Assembly (NCBI GenBank): GCA_937924525.1
Contig: CALDSU010000005.1
Location: forward strand, 124,001 to 188,000
Length of the DNA stretch: 64,000 nt
Source: an uncultured Bryobacteraceae bacterium
GTDB lineage: Bacteria; Acidobacteriota; Terriglobia; Bryobacterales; Bryobacteraceae
Direction: 5' to 3'
Of this stretch, positions 56,181 to 64,000 are shown piece after piece (position 1 is the stretch's first letter; every line of letters starts with the position of its first letter). The notes under the pieces were generated by a model. It was not told the DNA's origin, did no database searches, and worked only from the letters and a program-made list of their open reading frames with translations. The translations under genes and the position numbers were made by a program.

Positions 56181-56209
56181 GCCTTGGAGGGTTTTTAGCC
56201 TTCCAAGGC
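56181..56209 (+). promoter_or_regulatory. 8-bp inverted repeat in the leader of the YhaO-like gene
   Basis: GCCTTGGA (56181-56188) and TCCAAGGC (56202-56209) flank a 13-base loop, ending 21 bases before the ATG. The GGAGGG ribosome binding site follows at 56216. It could be an operator or a leader hairpin affecting translation. Confidence 0.35.
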
Positions 56210-56230
56210 GCCACCGGAGGGTGAAACGCC

Positions 56231-57502
56231 ATGCGTTTTCGTTTTCTGCATGCCTCGGACCTGCACCTGGACAGTCCGTTTGAGGGGATTGGCGGCGCGC
56301 CGCCCGATGTCGCGGCCCGGTTGCGGGATGCCTCGCTGGAGGCCCTGGATCGCCTGACCGCGCTCGCCTTGGACCGGCAGGTAGCCTTCGTCCTCCTGGC
56401 GGGCGACCTCTACGACGGGCCGGAACGCGGATTACGGGCGCAGTTGCGGTTTCTGCGCGCGGTGGAACGGCTGGGCGGCGCGGGCATTCCGGTGTTCGTG
56501 GTCCATGGCAACCACGACCCTGCCGGCGGCTGGAGCGCGTGCCGGGCGCTGCCGCCGAACCTGAGAATCTTCCCCGCCGGGAAGGTGGAGGCCGCCCCCG
56601 TCGAACGGGATGGAACCCGGCTCGCCACCGTGTACGGCATCAGCTATGCGGCCTCCGCGATCACCGAGAACCTCGCGCTGCGGTTTGCGCGGGCGGAGGG
56701 GGTTCCGGGGCTCCACATCGGACTGCTCCACGCGGCGGTCGGCGCGCAGGCGGAGGGCAATCCCTACAGCCCGTGTACCTTGGCGGATCTGGCGCAGGCA
56801 GGCATGGATTACTGGGCGCTGGGGCACGCTCACGAATACCGGGTGCTGAGCGAAGCGCCATGGACGGTGTATCCCGGAACGCCGCAAGGACGGGGGGCGC
56901 GGCCGGGGGAATGGGGGGCGAAGGGCTGTGTGCTGGCGGAGGCGACGCCCGAGCGCGTCGAGTCCGTGGAGTTTACTCCCCTCGACAGCATCCGCCTGGT
57001 CGAGGCGCAAGTGGGGATTGAAGGCGTCCAGGATGTGGCGGGCTTGTCGCGCCGGATGCTTGGCGAAATCCGGCGTCTCCGCGAGACCCACGAGGGTTTG
57101 GGGTTGCTGGTGCGGGTCTCGCTCACCGGGCGCGGCGGCGTGCACCGGGAGTTGCAGACGCCCGGCCGGCGCGAAGACTTGCTCGAGGATCTGCGCGACC
57201 AGACGGCCGGCAGCGCCCCGCTGATCTGGGTGGACGACCTGGTTGATGATAGCCGCGCCTTGCTGGACCGCGACGCAGTGGCTCGGCGGGGCGATTTCCT
57301 CTCGGACCTGCTGCGACGCAGCGAGGACCTGGCTGCGGAACCCGGCCGCTTACGGGAGCGGACTGCCGAAGCGGGTTTGGCGCTGTCCACCTCCCGCTAC
57401 CGGGCGTGGCTGCCTGACCGAAGCGCGTGGGATCCGCTGGCGCTGCTGCGCGAAGCGGAACGCCGCGCGCTGGATCTGCTGGAAGGAGACGCGGCGTCAT
57501 GA
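56231..57502 (+). CDS. YhaO/SbcD-like metallophosphoesterase
   Basis: 423 residues. The Mre11/SbcD nuclease motifs are in order: FLHASDLHLDSPF, LAGDLYDGPE, VHGNHDPAG and LGHAHEYRVL (GHAH). After about residue 270 the sequence is helical and DNA-repair-like, without the SbcD cap motifs, matching the Gram-positive YhaO subgroup. It should be an Mn-dependent nuclease acting with the next gene product. Starts with a good GGAGG. Its stop overlaps the start of the next gene as ATGA. Confidence 0.9.
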   Translation: MRFRFLHASDLHLDSPFEGIGGAPPDVAARLRDASLEALDRLTALALDRQVAFVLLAGDLYDGPERGLRAQLRFLRAVERLGGAGIPVFVVHGNHDPAGGWSACRALPPNLRIFPAGKVEAAPVERDGTRLATVYGISYAASAITENLALRFARAEGVPGLHIGLLHAAVGAQAEGNPYSPCTLADLAQAGMDYWALGHAHEYRVLSEAPWTVYPGTPQGRGARPGEWGAKGCVLAEATPERVESVEFTPLDSIRLVEAQVGIEGVQDVAGLSRRMLGEIRRLRETHEGLGLLVRVSLTGRGGVHRELQTPGRREDLLEDLRDQTAGSAPLIWVDDLVDDSRALLDRDAVARRGDFLSDLLRRSEDLAAEPGRLRERTAEAGLALSTSRYRAWLPDRSAWDPLALLREAERRALDLLEGDAAS

Positions 57503-60471
57503 AGCTGGAGGGTTGGTTCGTCGAAGCGTTCGGCCAGTTCCAGCGCTACGAGGTGCGGGGACTGACCGGGGGATTGACCGTCATCGCCGGCCCGAACGAG
57601 TCCGGAAAATCGACGCTGCTGGCGTTCCTGCGCGGGGTGCTCTTCGGGTTTCCCGACCGGCGCAGCCGCGAGCCACAGTACAGCCCCGCCGGTGGCGGGC
57701 CCGCCGGGGGACGGGTCTTTCTGGACGGACCCGAGGGATTGTGTACAGTCGAGCGGTGGGCCGGACGCCGCCACAGTTTGCGCGTGACGTTGAGCGGAGG
57801 ACAGGAAGCGGCGGCGGCCGACCTGGCGCGCTGGCTTGGCGGAGCGGACGAAACGCTCTTCCGGAATGTCTTCGCCTTCAGCCTCGCGGAGTTGCAGACC
57901 TTGCAGACGCTCCAGGTGGATGAAGTGCGGGACCGCATCTACTCGGCCCACGTGACGGGCGCGGGCCAGTCCGCGCGAGGAGCGGTGCGGCAGTTGGAAG
58001 CGGAGATGACCGCGCTGCTGCGGCCCCGCGGGGCGTCGCGCATTGGCGAACTCGCGCAGCGGGTGGCGCAGCTTGAGGAAATCTGCCGTGACGCGCGGGC
58101 GCACGCCGCGGAGTACCCGAAGTTGCTGGAGACCGAAGCCGCGTTGCGCGACGAGGCGCGCGCGGCGAGCCAGGAACTGGAAGAAGCCGCGCAGGAGGCG
58201 CGCTGGTACGGCGCGCTGCTGGAACTATGGCCGCTTTGGCAGGAGCGCGAGCGGGCGCGGCAAGCTCCCGCGCCGCCCTCCTCGGCGGATGGGCTGCGCG
58301 AGGCTCTCGCCGCCCTCGCCGGGCAGCAGCGCGCCCTCGAACAGGAACTGGCGCGCACGCGCGCGGCGGCGGCGGCCCTGGAGGATCCGGAGCGCGCGGC
58401 GGTATTGGAGCGCCTCGCGGAGGCGGACCAATTGGCGGCCCGGCTGCCCTTGTACGAGGAGCAGCGGCGGCAATTGGCGGACTGGCGGACCAAAGAGGCC
58501 GCCTGCGCGGAACAGGTCGCGCGCGTGCTGGAGCGTCTAGGGCCGGAGTGGAGCGAGCCGCGGGTCGCCGCCTTCGACCCGCCCCCGGATTGGATCGACC
58601 AGGCGCGAGCGTGGGCCGCGTCGCTGGCCGCCGACTGGCGCGACATCCAAGAGCGCCGGGCCAACTGGGAGCGGGCCGCGGCCGAACGCGAGCGGCTGGA
58701 ACAGGCCCTGGCGCAGGAAACGCCCGCTCCGCACGCCGCCGACCGCGAGGTCCTTGTAAACCTGCAAGGGAAACTGGCGGCCCTCGCCGCCGAGGAGCGG
58801 GCCGCGGAAGCGCTTCGGGCGGCCGCGCCGATCGAGGGGCAGACGCCGGGTCCGCCTCGCTGGGCGCTCGGCCTGGTGGTGGTCGCGGTCTTTGCGCTGG
58901 TCGGAGTGGGCGGGTGGTTGTCGACGGTTTCCGCCGCGGCGGGCGGGTTCGTCATTCTGCTGGCCCTCGCGCTGCTGGCAGCCTTCTTTGTGAAAAGCAC
59001 CGCCACGCAACGGGCGGAGTCTGCGGGAGAAGACGCCGCGCTGGCGGCCGCCGAGCAGCGGATGGCGGCCTTGAAGTCCGCGCTAGCCGAGGAGGGCGCA
59101 CGCGCCGGGCTGGCGCCGGGCTTTACCTTGGAAGACGTCGAAGACCGGTTGCGCGAGGCGCTCGGCCAGGAGGAAGCGCCACTCCGCCGGCAGTTGCTTG
59201 AGGCCACTCTCGCCGACGCCCGCGAACACGAGCAGGCGCAGAAAGACGCTTACGAGGCGGCGGAGGCGGCGTTCGCCGAGCACCGCCAGGGGTGGGTTTT
59301 CTGGCGGCAGCAGAGCGAACTGCCCGAATCCCTGACCCCGGAGAACGCGGGCGTTCTCCTGGCGGATCTCCAACTGGCCCACAGCCTCGTACGCGCCCGG
59401 CAGGAAGCGGCCGCTCGCGTCGCGCAACTGGAGAAGGACGTCCTCGCGTGGGAACAGAGCCTGCGGGCCTGGGGGGAACCGGCCGGGACCGACCCGGATG
59501 GGCGGGAAGCGCTGGCCGCCTGGCGGCAGCGGATCGCCGAGGCCCAGCGGCAGGAGAGCCGCCGGGAAGAGTTGCTCCTCGCGGCGGCCGCGCTCGAACG
59601 GCGGCTGGAAGACACCCGGCAGGAGGCCGCACGTCTGGAACTGGCGGCGGCGCGCGACGCGGGCGCGGACGCCGACGCGGTGCGGGCTTTCGAAGAGCGG
59701 CAGGCGGATCTGCTGGCTCGCCTGACGGGCTTGGGGGATCGCGCCGCCGTGGACGCGGCGCTCTCGGCGGGAGATCCTGCCGTCTGGGAGCAACGGGCGC
59801 GCGCGGCGGCCGAAACCGCCGAACGCCTTCGCGCTCGGCGCGACGACGCGATCGGGCGGCTCCGTCTGACCGAGGAGCGCCGGCAACAACTGGAGGAGTC
59901 CGGCGAGGTGGCCGTTTGTGAGAGCCAACTCGCGTTCGCGCGGGCGGAACTCGCACGCGCCACCCGGCAGTGGCTGGTGGCCTCGCTAGCCGCCGGCCTG
60001 ATTACCGAAACGCTGGCCGAATACACCCGGACCCGCCAGCCGGAGGTGCTCCGCGAGGCTTCGGCGGCCTTCGCGCGCATCACCGACGGGATGTACCTGC
60101 GGGTGGCGCAGGACGAAGACGGTCCCAGCCTCGTCGTGGAGGACTGCCGCGGCCGCTGGTGGAAACCCGAACAACTGAGCCGCGGCGCCGCCGAGCAGTT
60201 GTTCCTGGCGCTGCGCTTCGGTCTCGCCACCGAGTTCGCGCGCCACGGCGTTCCCTTGCCCGTGGTGATGGACGATGTGCTGGTGAATTTCGATCCGGAG
60301 CGGGCCCGGGCGACGGCCGCCGAGATCGCCCGGTTCGCCCGCTCGACGGAACCGGAGCGGCAGGTCCTGTTTTTCACCTGCCACCCGGAAACGGTCCGCT
60401 TGCTGGAGGAAGCCTATCCCGGGGCGCGCCGGATCGAACTGGCGCGCGCCGCGGCGCTGGCGGCGAGCTAA
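57499..60471 (+). CDS. YhaN/SbcC-like coiled-coil ATPase
   Basis: 990 residues from ATG at 57499; the earlier frame start is not needed. Walker A is GPNESGKST (31-39). A very long Ala/Glu/Arg-rich coiled-coil fills about 180-900 and is interrupted near residue 450-500 by a hydrophobic hairpin (WALGLVVVAVFALVGVGGWL and GGFVILLALALLAAFFVK), a feature of YhaN proteins. The ABC signature (LSRGAAEQLFLALRFGLA) and Walker B (LPVVMDDVLVNFD) are near the C-terminus. It forms the SMC-like partner of the YhaO nuclease in DNA repair or processing. The hydrophobic hairpin may tether the complex to the membrane, which is inference. Confidence 0.9.
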   Translation: MKLEGWFVEAFGQFQRYEVRGLTGGLTVIAGPNESGKSTLLAFLRGVLFGFPDRRSREPQYSPAGGGPAGGRVFLDGPEGLCTVERWAGRRHSLRVTLSGGQEAAAADLARWLGGADETLFRNVFAFSLAELQTLQTLQVDEVRDRIYSAHVTGAGQSARGAVRQLEAEMTALLRPRGASRIGELAQRVAQLEEICRDARAHAAEYPKLLETEAALRDEARAASQELEEAAQEARWYGALLELWPLWQERERARQAPAPPSSADGLREALAALAGQQRALEQELARTRAAAAALEDPERAAVLERLAEADQLAARLPLYEEQRRQLADWRTKEAACAEQVARVLERLGPEWSEPRVAAFDPPPDWIDQARAWAASLAADWRDIQERRANWERAAAERERLEQALAQETPAPHAADREVLVNLQGKLAALAAEERAAEALRAAAPIEGQTPGPPRWALGLVVVAVFALVGVGGWLSTVSAAAGGFVILLALALLAAFFVKSTATQRAESAGEDAALAAAEQRMAALKSALAEEGARAGLAPGFTLEDVEDRLREALGQEEAPLRRQLLEATLADAREHEQAQKDAYEAAEAAFAEHRQGWVFWRQQSELPESLTPENAGVLLADLQLAHSLVRARQEAAARVAQLEKDVLAWEQSLRAWGEPAGTDPDGREALAAWRQRIAEAQRQESRREELLLAAAALERRLEDTRQEAARLELAAARDAGADADAVRAFEERQADLLARLTGLGDRAAVDAALSAGDPAVWEQRARAAAETAERLRARRDDAIGRLRLTEERRQQLEESGEVAVCESQLAFARAELARATRQWLVASLAAGLITETLAEYTRTRQPEVLREASAAFARITDGMYLRVAQDEDGPSLVVEDCRGRWWKPEQLSRGAAEQLFLALRFGLATEFARHGVPLPVVMDDVLVNFDPERARATAAEIARFARSTEPERQVLFFTCHPETVRLLEEAYPGARRIELARAAALAAS

Positions 60472-60527
60472 GCCGGGGCATGGCGACAGGATGAGCGCCT
60501 TGCGGCGACGGGTGCGCCGGAACTCCC

Positions 60528-62621
60528 CTACCTGCGCTTCCGGACCCACTCGACCAGCGCTTCGCGAACCCCGGATTCCTCCAGAGCAGCGTGGAGCGCC
60601 ACGCCGGCTGGGGCGGTCGCGCCGCCATACAACATCCTCGCCCGGGCTTCCGCCAGCGGCTGCTTCCGGGCATCGAGCGGGTTCACCAGCAGGACCGGCA
60701 CGCGCAGGGAAGCGGCCAGGCCGGGCAGATCGTAGTGACGCAGCACGCGCGGGAAGAACAGGTCCTGGCTCCAGGTGTAATCCGGCGCGCGGACCAGGGC
60801 GGCGAAACTGGCGGGGAAGTCCCTGGCGAAGACACCCTCGACATCCGGAGCGGCTGCGGCCACGTGGAGCGCCACCAGCGCTCCGCCGCCGTGCCCGCCC
60901 ACCAGAATGCGCGCGGGGTCGACTGCCGGTCGGGTCCGGAGCCAGGCCAGGGCGGCCAGCCCGTCGCGGATGCGCATGGCGAACACGGGGTCGCCGAGCG
61001 CGGCGGAAAGGTAGGCGAACCAGCGGTCCGGCGCGCCCCAGGAGACGACTTCGTAAGGGGCGGGCGCGGGCGCGGTGTCGCCCCAGCCGCGCAGGTCCAC
61101 GGTGAGCAGGTGGCGCGCGGAGGCCTCGCGCGGAAACAGCGGAATCATGGCGCCCAGCGGGCCGCCGCTGCGCAGATCGGTCCAGCGCCCGCGATCGTCA
61201 AAGTAGAGCACCGCCCCGGCCCGCTTGCCGATTCCGATCCAGGTGGCTGGCAGTTCGATACCCGGCTCGGGCGTCAGCAGCAACTCCTGAAGCTGCTGGC
61301 CCCAGAGCTCGAACGCAGGCGCGGCGCGGTGCGCGGGGACGGGCGTTTGGCGGTTCGGCGGCAGTCCGGCAAGTTCGGCGACCGCGTCCCGGACCGGCCT
61401 CCCCAGCCGCGTCGCCGCCCGCCCTTCGGCTTGACGATTCGCCAGCGAAAACAGCGTCTCCGAGCCATCCGGACGGCATTCCAGCACGGCGCGTGGGGCC
61501 AGCTCGAGCATTTCCCGCCGGAGGCGCTCACGTCCCGGCCGCGGCGGGGCGCCCGTCCACCGGTCCAGCCACTCGACGAATTCAAGCGCCTGCGCCACCG
61601 TATACGCGTGCCCGCTGCGATCCAAAAAGAACCGGAACCGGTCGGTAGCGCCCGCGGCGCGATACGCCTCCGCGACTTCGCCGGCGAGGCGGCTCATCCA
61701 CTCCGCTTTCAGCACCGCATCGTCGCGGCCGGCCATCATCAGCAGCGGACGCGGCGCGAGCGCCGTCAGCAGCGCCGCCACGTCCAGTCCGTCGCGGTAG
61801 ACGCCGAAATGGAGCGGTTCCGGGCAGAGCGCGTAGCCATTGCGGACCGGATGTTCGGTTTCCAGCGTGCCAAAACACGAAGGCGCCACCCACCGCACCC
61901 GGCCGTCGAGCACCGCCGCGTAAATGGCCGTCAGCCCGCCGCCGGACAGCCCGGACATCCCAGCGCCGCGGGTCAGGTCGACATCGGCGCGGGTCGAAAG
62001 ATAATCCAGCGTCCGCAGGGCGTCGAGCACAAATAATCGCTGCGGGGTCTCTCCGGTCAGGTAGCCGCGCGCCCCGTCGCGAAAGTGGTCGTTGCCGGCG
62101 CGTTTCTCGCCGAACATCGGCGGGTCGAACGTCACCGCCACGTACCCGCTCCGGGCCAAGACCTGTGCGGGGATCTGCTCATCCTCGCCGAACTTCCCGC
62201 TATGTCCGACCGGCATCACCACCGCCCGCCAGGGCGGCGGGAATTCTTCCGCGCGCGGCAAGTACACCGAGGCGTTTACCAGCCACCCGGGCAGCGACTG
62301 GAACAGGACGTTCTCCACGCGATAGCCGGGCCGGTCGTGCCGCGACACCAGACGCGCCTCCAGGCCGGCGGCGGTCCCAAAGCGCATCTCGCCCAGAGAC
62401 GCCGCCAGCGCCTCCCTGACCGCGCGTCCGTAATCGCCGACGCGCCCCTCGCGGATCGCCTGGCGCCGGCGCGCCGCCGAACGCTCCAGGGCCGTCACGC
62501 TCCGCTGGATCAGATACTCGCGGAACATGGTGCGCGGATCCGCCGCCGGCCGCGGCAGTTGGAACCCGGGCTGGGCGGCCGCGGCCGCCGCGCAGAACCA
62601 TCCTAGTGCGATGAGACGCAT
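60528..62621 (-). CDS. exported double alpha/beta-hydrolase, second domain lacking its nucleophile
   Basis: 697 residues with a signal peptide (LIALGWFCAAAAAA). The first hydrolase domain has an oxyanion-like GHSGKFG and the elbow GLSGG (nucleophile Ser at residue 226), with later Asp (AGRDDAVLK) and His (DRSGHAYTV). A second domain from about residue 400 repeats the fold, but its elbow is GGHGG (575-579), so Ser is His577. It therefore has one active and one degenerate copy, with the second perhaps binding substrate or shaping the dimer. It resembles acetyl-xylan-esterase/prolyl-type hydrolases. The start is the ATG at 62621. Confidence 0.82.
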   Translation of the reverse strand: MRLIALGWFCAAAAAAQPGFQLPRPAADPRTMFREYLIQRSVTALERSAARRRQAIREGRVGDYGRAVREALAASLGEMRFGTAAGLEARLVSRHDRPGYRVENVLFQSLPGWLVNASVYLPRAEEFPPPWRAVVMPVGHSGKFGEDEQIPAQVLARSGYVAVTFDPPMFGEKRAGNDHFRDGARGYLTGETPQRLFVLDALRTLDYLSTRADVDLTRGAGMSGLSGGGLTAIYAAVLDGRVRWVAPSCFGTLETEHPVRNGYALCPEPLHFGVYRDGLDVAALLTALAPRPLLMMAGRDDAVLKAEWMSRLAGEVAEAYRAAGATDRFRFFLDRSGHAYTVAQALEFVEWLDRWTGAPPRPGRERLRREMLELAPRAVLECRPDGSETLFSLANRQAEGRAATRLGRPVRDAVAELAGLPPNRQTPVPAHRAAPAFELWGQQLQELLLTPEPGIELPATWIGIGKRAGAVLYFDDRGRWTDLRSGGPLGAMIPLFPREASARHLLTVDLRGWGDTAPAPAPYEVVSWGAPDRWFAYLSAALGDPVFAMRIRDGLAALAWLRTRPAVDPARILVGGHGGGALVALHVAAAAPDVEGVFARDFPASFAALVRAPDYTWSQDLFFPRVLRHYDLPGLAASLRVPVLLVNPLDARKQPLAEARARMLYGGATAPAGVALHAALEESGVREALVEWVRKRR

Positions 62622-62714
62622 GCTGTTACTTTGCCAGAGCGCGCGGCGGTCAGGGCAGCCGGGGCCGATTGTGCCGCGCCGGGCAATTGCCTATCATCCG
62701 GAAACAGGCAGCGT

Positions 62715-64000
62715 ATGATCCTCGGCAGGCGAGAGTTTCTGCAATCCGGCGTGGCGGCCTGCAGGCCGGGCGCTCCCCGCCCCGTGCCCGCGAAACTGGT
62801 GGTGCTGACCTTTGACGACGCCGTGAAGTCGCACCTGACGGTCGTCGCGCCGCTGCTCCAGCGGTACGGGTTTCACGCCACGTTCTTTGTCACCCATGCA
62901 TGGATGAAGGACCGGGAGAACTTTCTCACCTGGGAGGAGATCGCCGAACTGCACCGGATGGGCTTCGAGATCGGCAACCACAGTTGGAACCATCCCAACT
63001 TCGCCGTGCCGAAGACGGTGGCCCGCATGGAAGCGGAACTTTACCTGGTGGAGCACATGCTGGAACGCACCTCGGCGAAGATTCCCCGCCCAGTCAGTTT
63101 CGCTTATACCGGCAATGGTTTTGGCCCCGAGGCCTTCGCGCGGCTTGCGGCGCTCGGATACCGCTTCGCGCGGCGCGGGATGCAGCCCGAAGTCCCCTAC
63201 GGCCAGCTGCGCGTGGGCGCGGCGTTCCATCCCCGCAAACACCATCCCCTGCTGATTCCGACCACCGGCGACGCGTATCCGAACTGGACCGAGGAGCACT
63301 TTCAGTCTGTCGTCGCGCAGGCCCAACCCGGGCAGATCGCCGTGCTGCAATTCCACGGGGTGCCGGATGTCGCGCACCCTTGGGTGCACACCCCGCCGGA
63401 GCGGTTCGGCCGCTACCTGGCCTACCTGCATGACCACGGATTCCGCGCCATCGCGTTGAAGGACGTGGAACCATACTGCGACCTGGCGAATCCCCCCCAG
63501 GACCCCCTGCGAAACGTACGGCATCCCCAGCCGCAAGACGGGAGACTGGTGTTGCCTGTGGAGGTGGAGGCCAGCCGGCGCGAGCCGCGCTTCTGGCTGA
63601 CCAACATGCTGGTGGACCACCGCTATGCGCCCGCCGAGGCGGCCAGGGTGATGAGCTGGACCGAAGCGGAAGTGCAGCGCCGGGCGAAGGAACTGGGAGT
63701 GCGAAACACGCGTCCCGGCAAGGGCAAACTGCGCATTCTGCCCTATCCCGGCGGGCGGGAGCCGCGCCTCGGCTTCTTCGCCAACAAGGATCCGCATCGC
63801 GGCGTCAAGGCCAGCATCTTTCCGCCCTGGGATCCCGCCAGCTACCTCCTGGCCGACCTGCCGGAAGCGATCTTTACGGGCGCCGAGCTGCTGTACCTGG
63901 CGCACACGCACCTTCCCACGCTGTGGGACGAGCAGGGCGTAGTGCTGGACAACGTGGACTGGGCGCGAGGTCCGGCCGGAGAACTCACCAGCGAACGGGT
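62715..64000 (+). CDS. Tat-exported polysaccharide deacetylase (3' truncated)
   Basis: The frame is open to the right edge, giving at least 428 residues. The Tat motif is GRREFLQSGVAAC. NodB-type landmarks follow: VVLTFDDAV (catalytic and metal Asp), FHATFFVTHAW and GNHSWNHP (metal His pair), then GQIAVLQFHGVP with the second His. After residue 255 an additional C-terminal part (RREPRFWLTNMLVDHRY and RILPYPGGREPRLGFFANKDPHRG) of unknown role continues past the window. It would remove N- or O-acetyl groups from an exopolysaccharide or peptidoglycan. No upstream partner; it starts divergent from the double hydrolase with 93 bases between. Confidence 0.86.
   Translation, partial: MILGRREFLQSGVAACRPGAPRPVPAKLVVLTFDDAVKSHLTVVAPLLQRYGFHATFFVTHAWMKDRENFLTWEEIAELHRMGFEIGNHSWNHPNFAVPKTVARMEAELYLVEHMLERTSAKIPRPVSFAYTGNGFGPEAFARLAALGYRFARRGMQPEVPYGQLRVGAAFHPRKHHPLLIPTTGDAYPNWTEEHFQSVVAQAQPGQIAVLQFHGVPDVAHPWVHTPPERFGRYLAYLHDHGFRAIALKDVEPYCDLANPPQDPLRNVRHPQPQDGRLVLPVEVEASRREPRFWLTNMLVDHRYAPAEAARVMSWTEAEVQRRAKELGVRNTRPGKGKLRILPYPGGREPRLGFFANKDPHRGVKASIFPPWDPASYLLADLPEAIFTGAELLYLAHTHLPTLWDEQGVVLDNVDWARGPAGELTSER

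Overview
The window looks like chromosomal DNA of an Acidobacteriota species, probably near Bryobacterales/Solibacter. The support is indirect: uniformly high GC, a large Oar-type TonB-dependent outer-membrane protein with an N-terminal carboxypeptidase-regulatory domain, a DUF1549/DUF1553 plus DUF1501 pair, PQQ-propeller and ceramidase-like exported enzymes, and many twin-arginine (Tat) signal peptides on periplasmic enzymes. I saw no tRNA, rRNA, CRISPR array, insertion sequence or phage gene. Both ends cut through genes: an amidohydrolase on the left and a polysaccharide deacetylase on the right.

Layout. 1-16.4 kb: exported or catabolic enzymes (D-aminoacylase-like amidohydrolase, PQQ propeller, papain-fold-like protein, Tat-exported sugar-isomerase-like protein), a bacterial dynamin-like GTPase, an MFS transporter, the DUF1553/DUF1501 operon and a CehA/McbA-type metallohydrolase. 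16.4-21.3 kb: aquaporin Z, then a plus-strand cluster of creatininase, Gfo/Idh/MocA dehydrogenase, M14 deacylase and threonine-synthase-like genes, the last three tightly coupled. 21.4-22.7 kb: two decayed genes (ParA ATPase and AlbA_2-type ATP-binding protein), both with internal deletions. 23.0-30.4 kb: a class A beta-lactamase-like protein, a small envelope operon (PH-like membrane protein, DUF218, MdlA-like ABC half-transporter) and the Oar-type receptor, which has a nested inverted repeat upstream. 30.5-34.2 kb: methyltransferase, nadB and a Tat-exported enolase-superfamily protein.

34.3-40.7 kb: a six-gene minus-strand carotenoid operon, transcribed GGPP synthase, phytoene desaturase, phytoene synthase, membrane-anchored sulfite-oxidase-like molybdoprotein, glycosyltransferase, acyltransferase. 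Every junction overlaps. Together these could make a glycosylated and acylated carotenoid. 40.9-45.1 kb: UroD-like and heparinase II/III-like genes divergent from rhaM and a DUF6454-like gene. 45.1-48.5 kb: two PilZ proteins, an HMA-like mini-protein, and a NodU-type carbamoyltransferase next to a free-standing acylphosphatase. 48.5-53.4 kb: an overlapping minus-strand operon of gluconate-dehydrogenase subunit 3, GMC oxidoreductase, penta-heme cytochrome, OmpR-type regulator and histidine kinase. 53.4-64 kb: ceramidase-like and esterase genes, a YhaO/YhaN (SbcCD-like) pair, a double alpha/beta-hydrolase and the truncated deacetylase.

Tight overlaps (ATGA, GTGA, TTGA) are common and were used to correct several start sites. 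All family names come from reading motifs and general similarity by eye; no database search was run.
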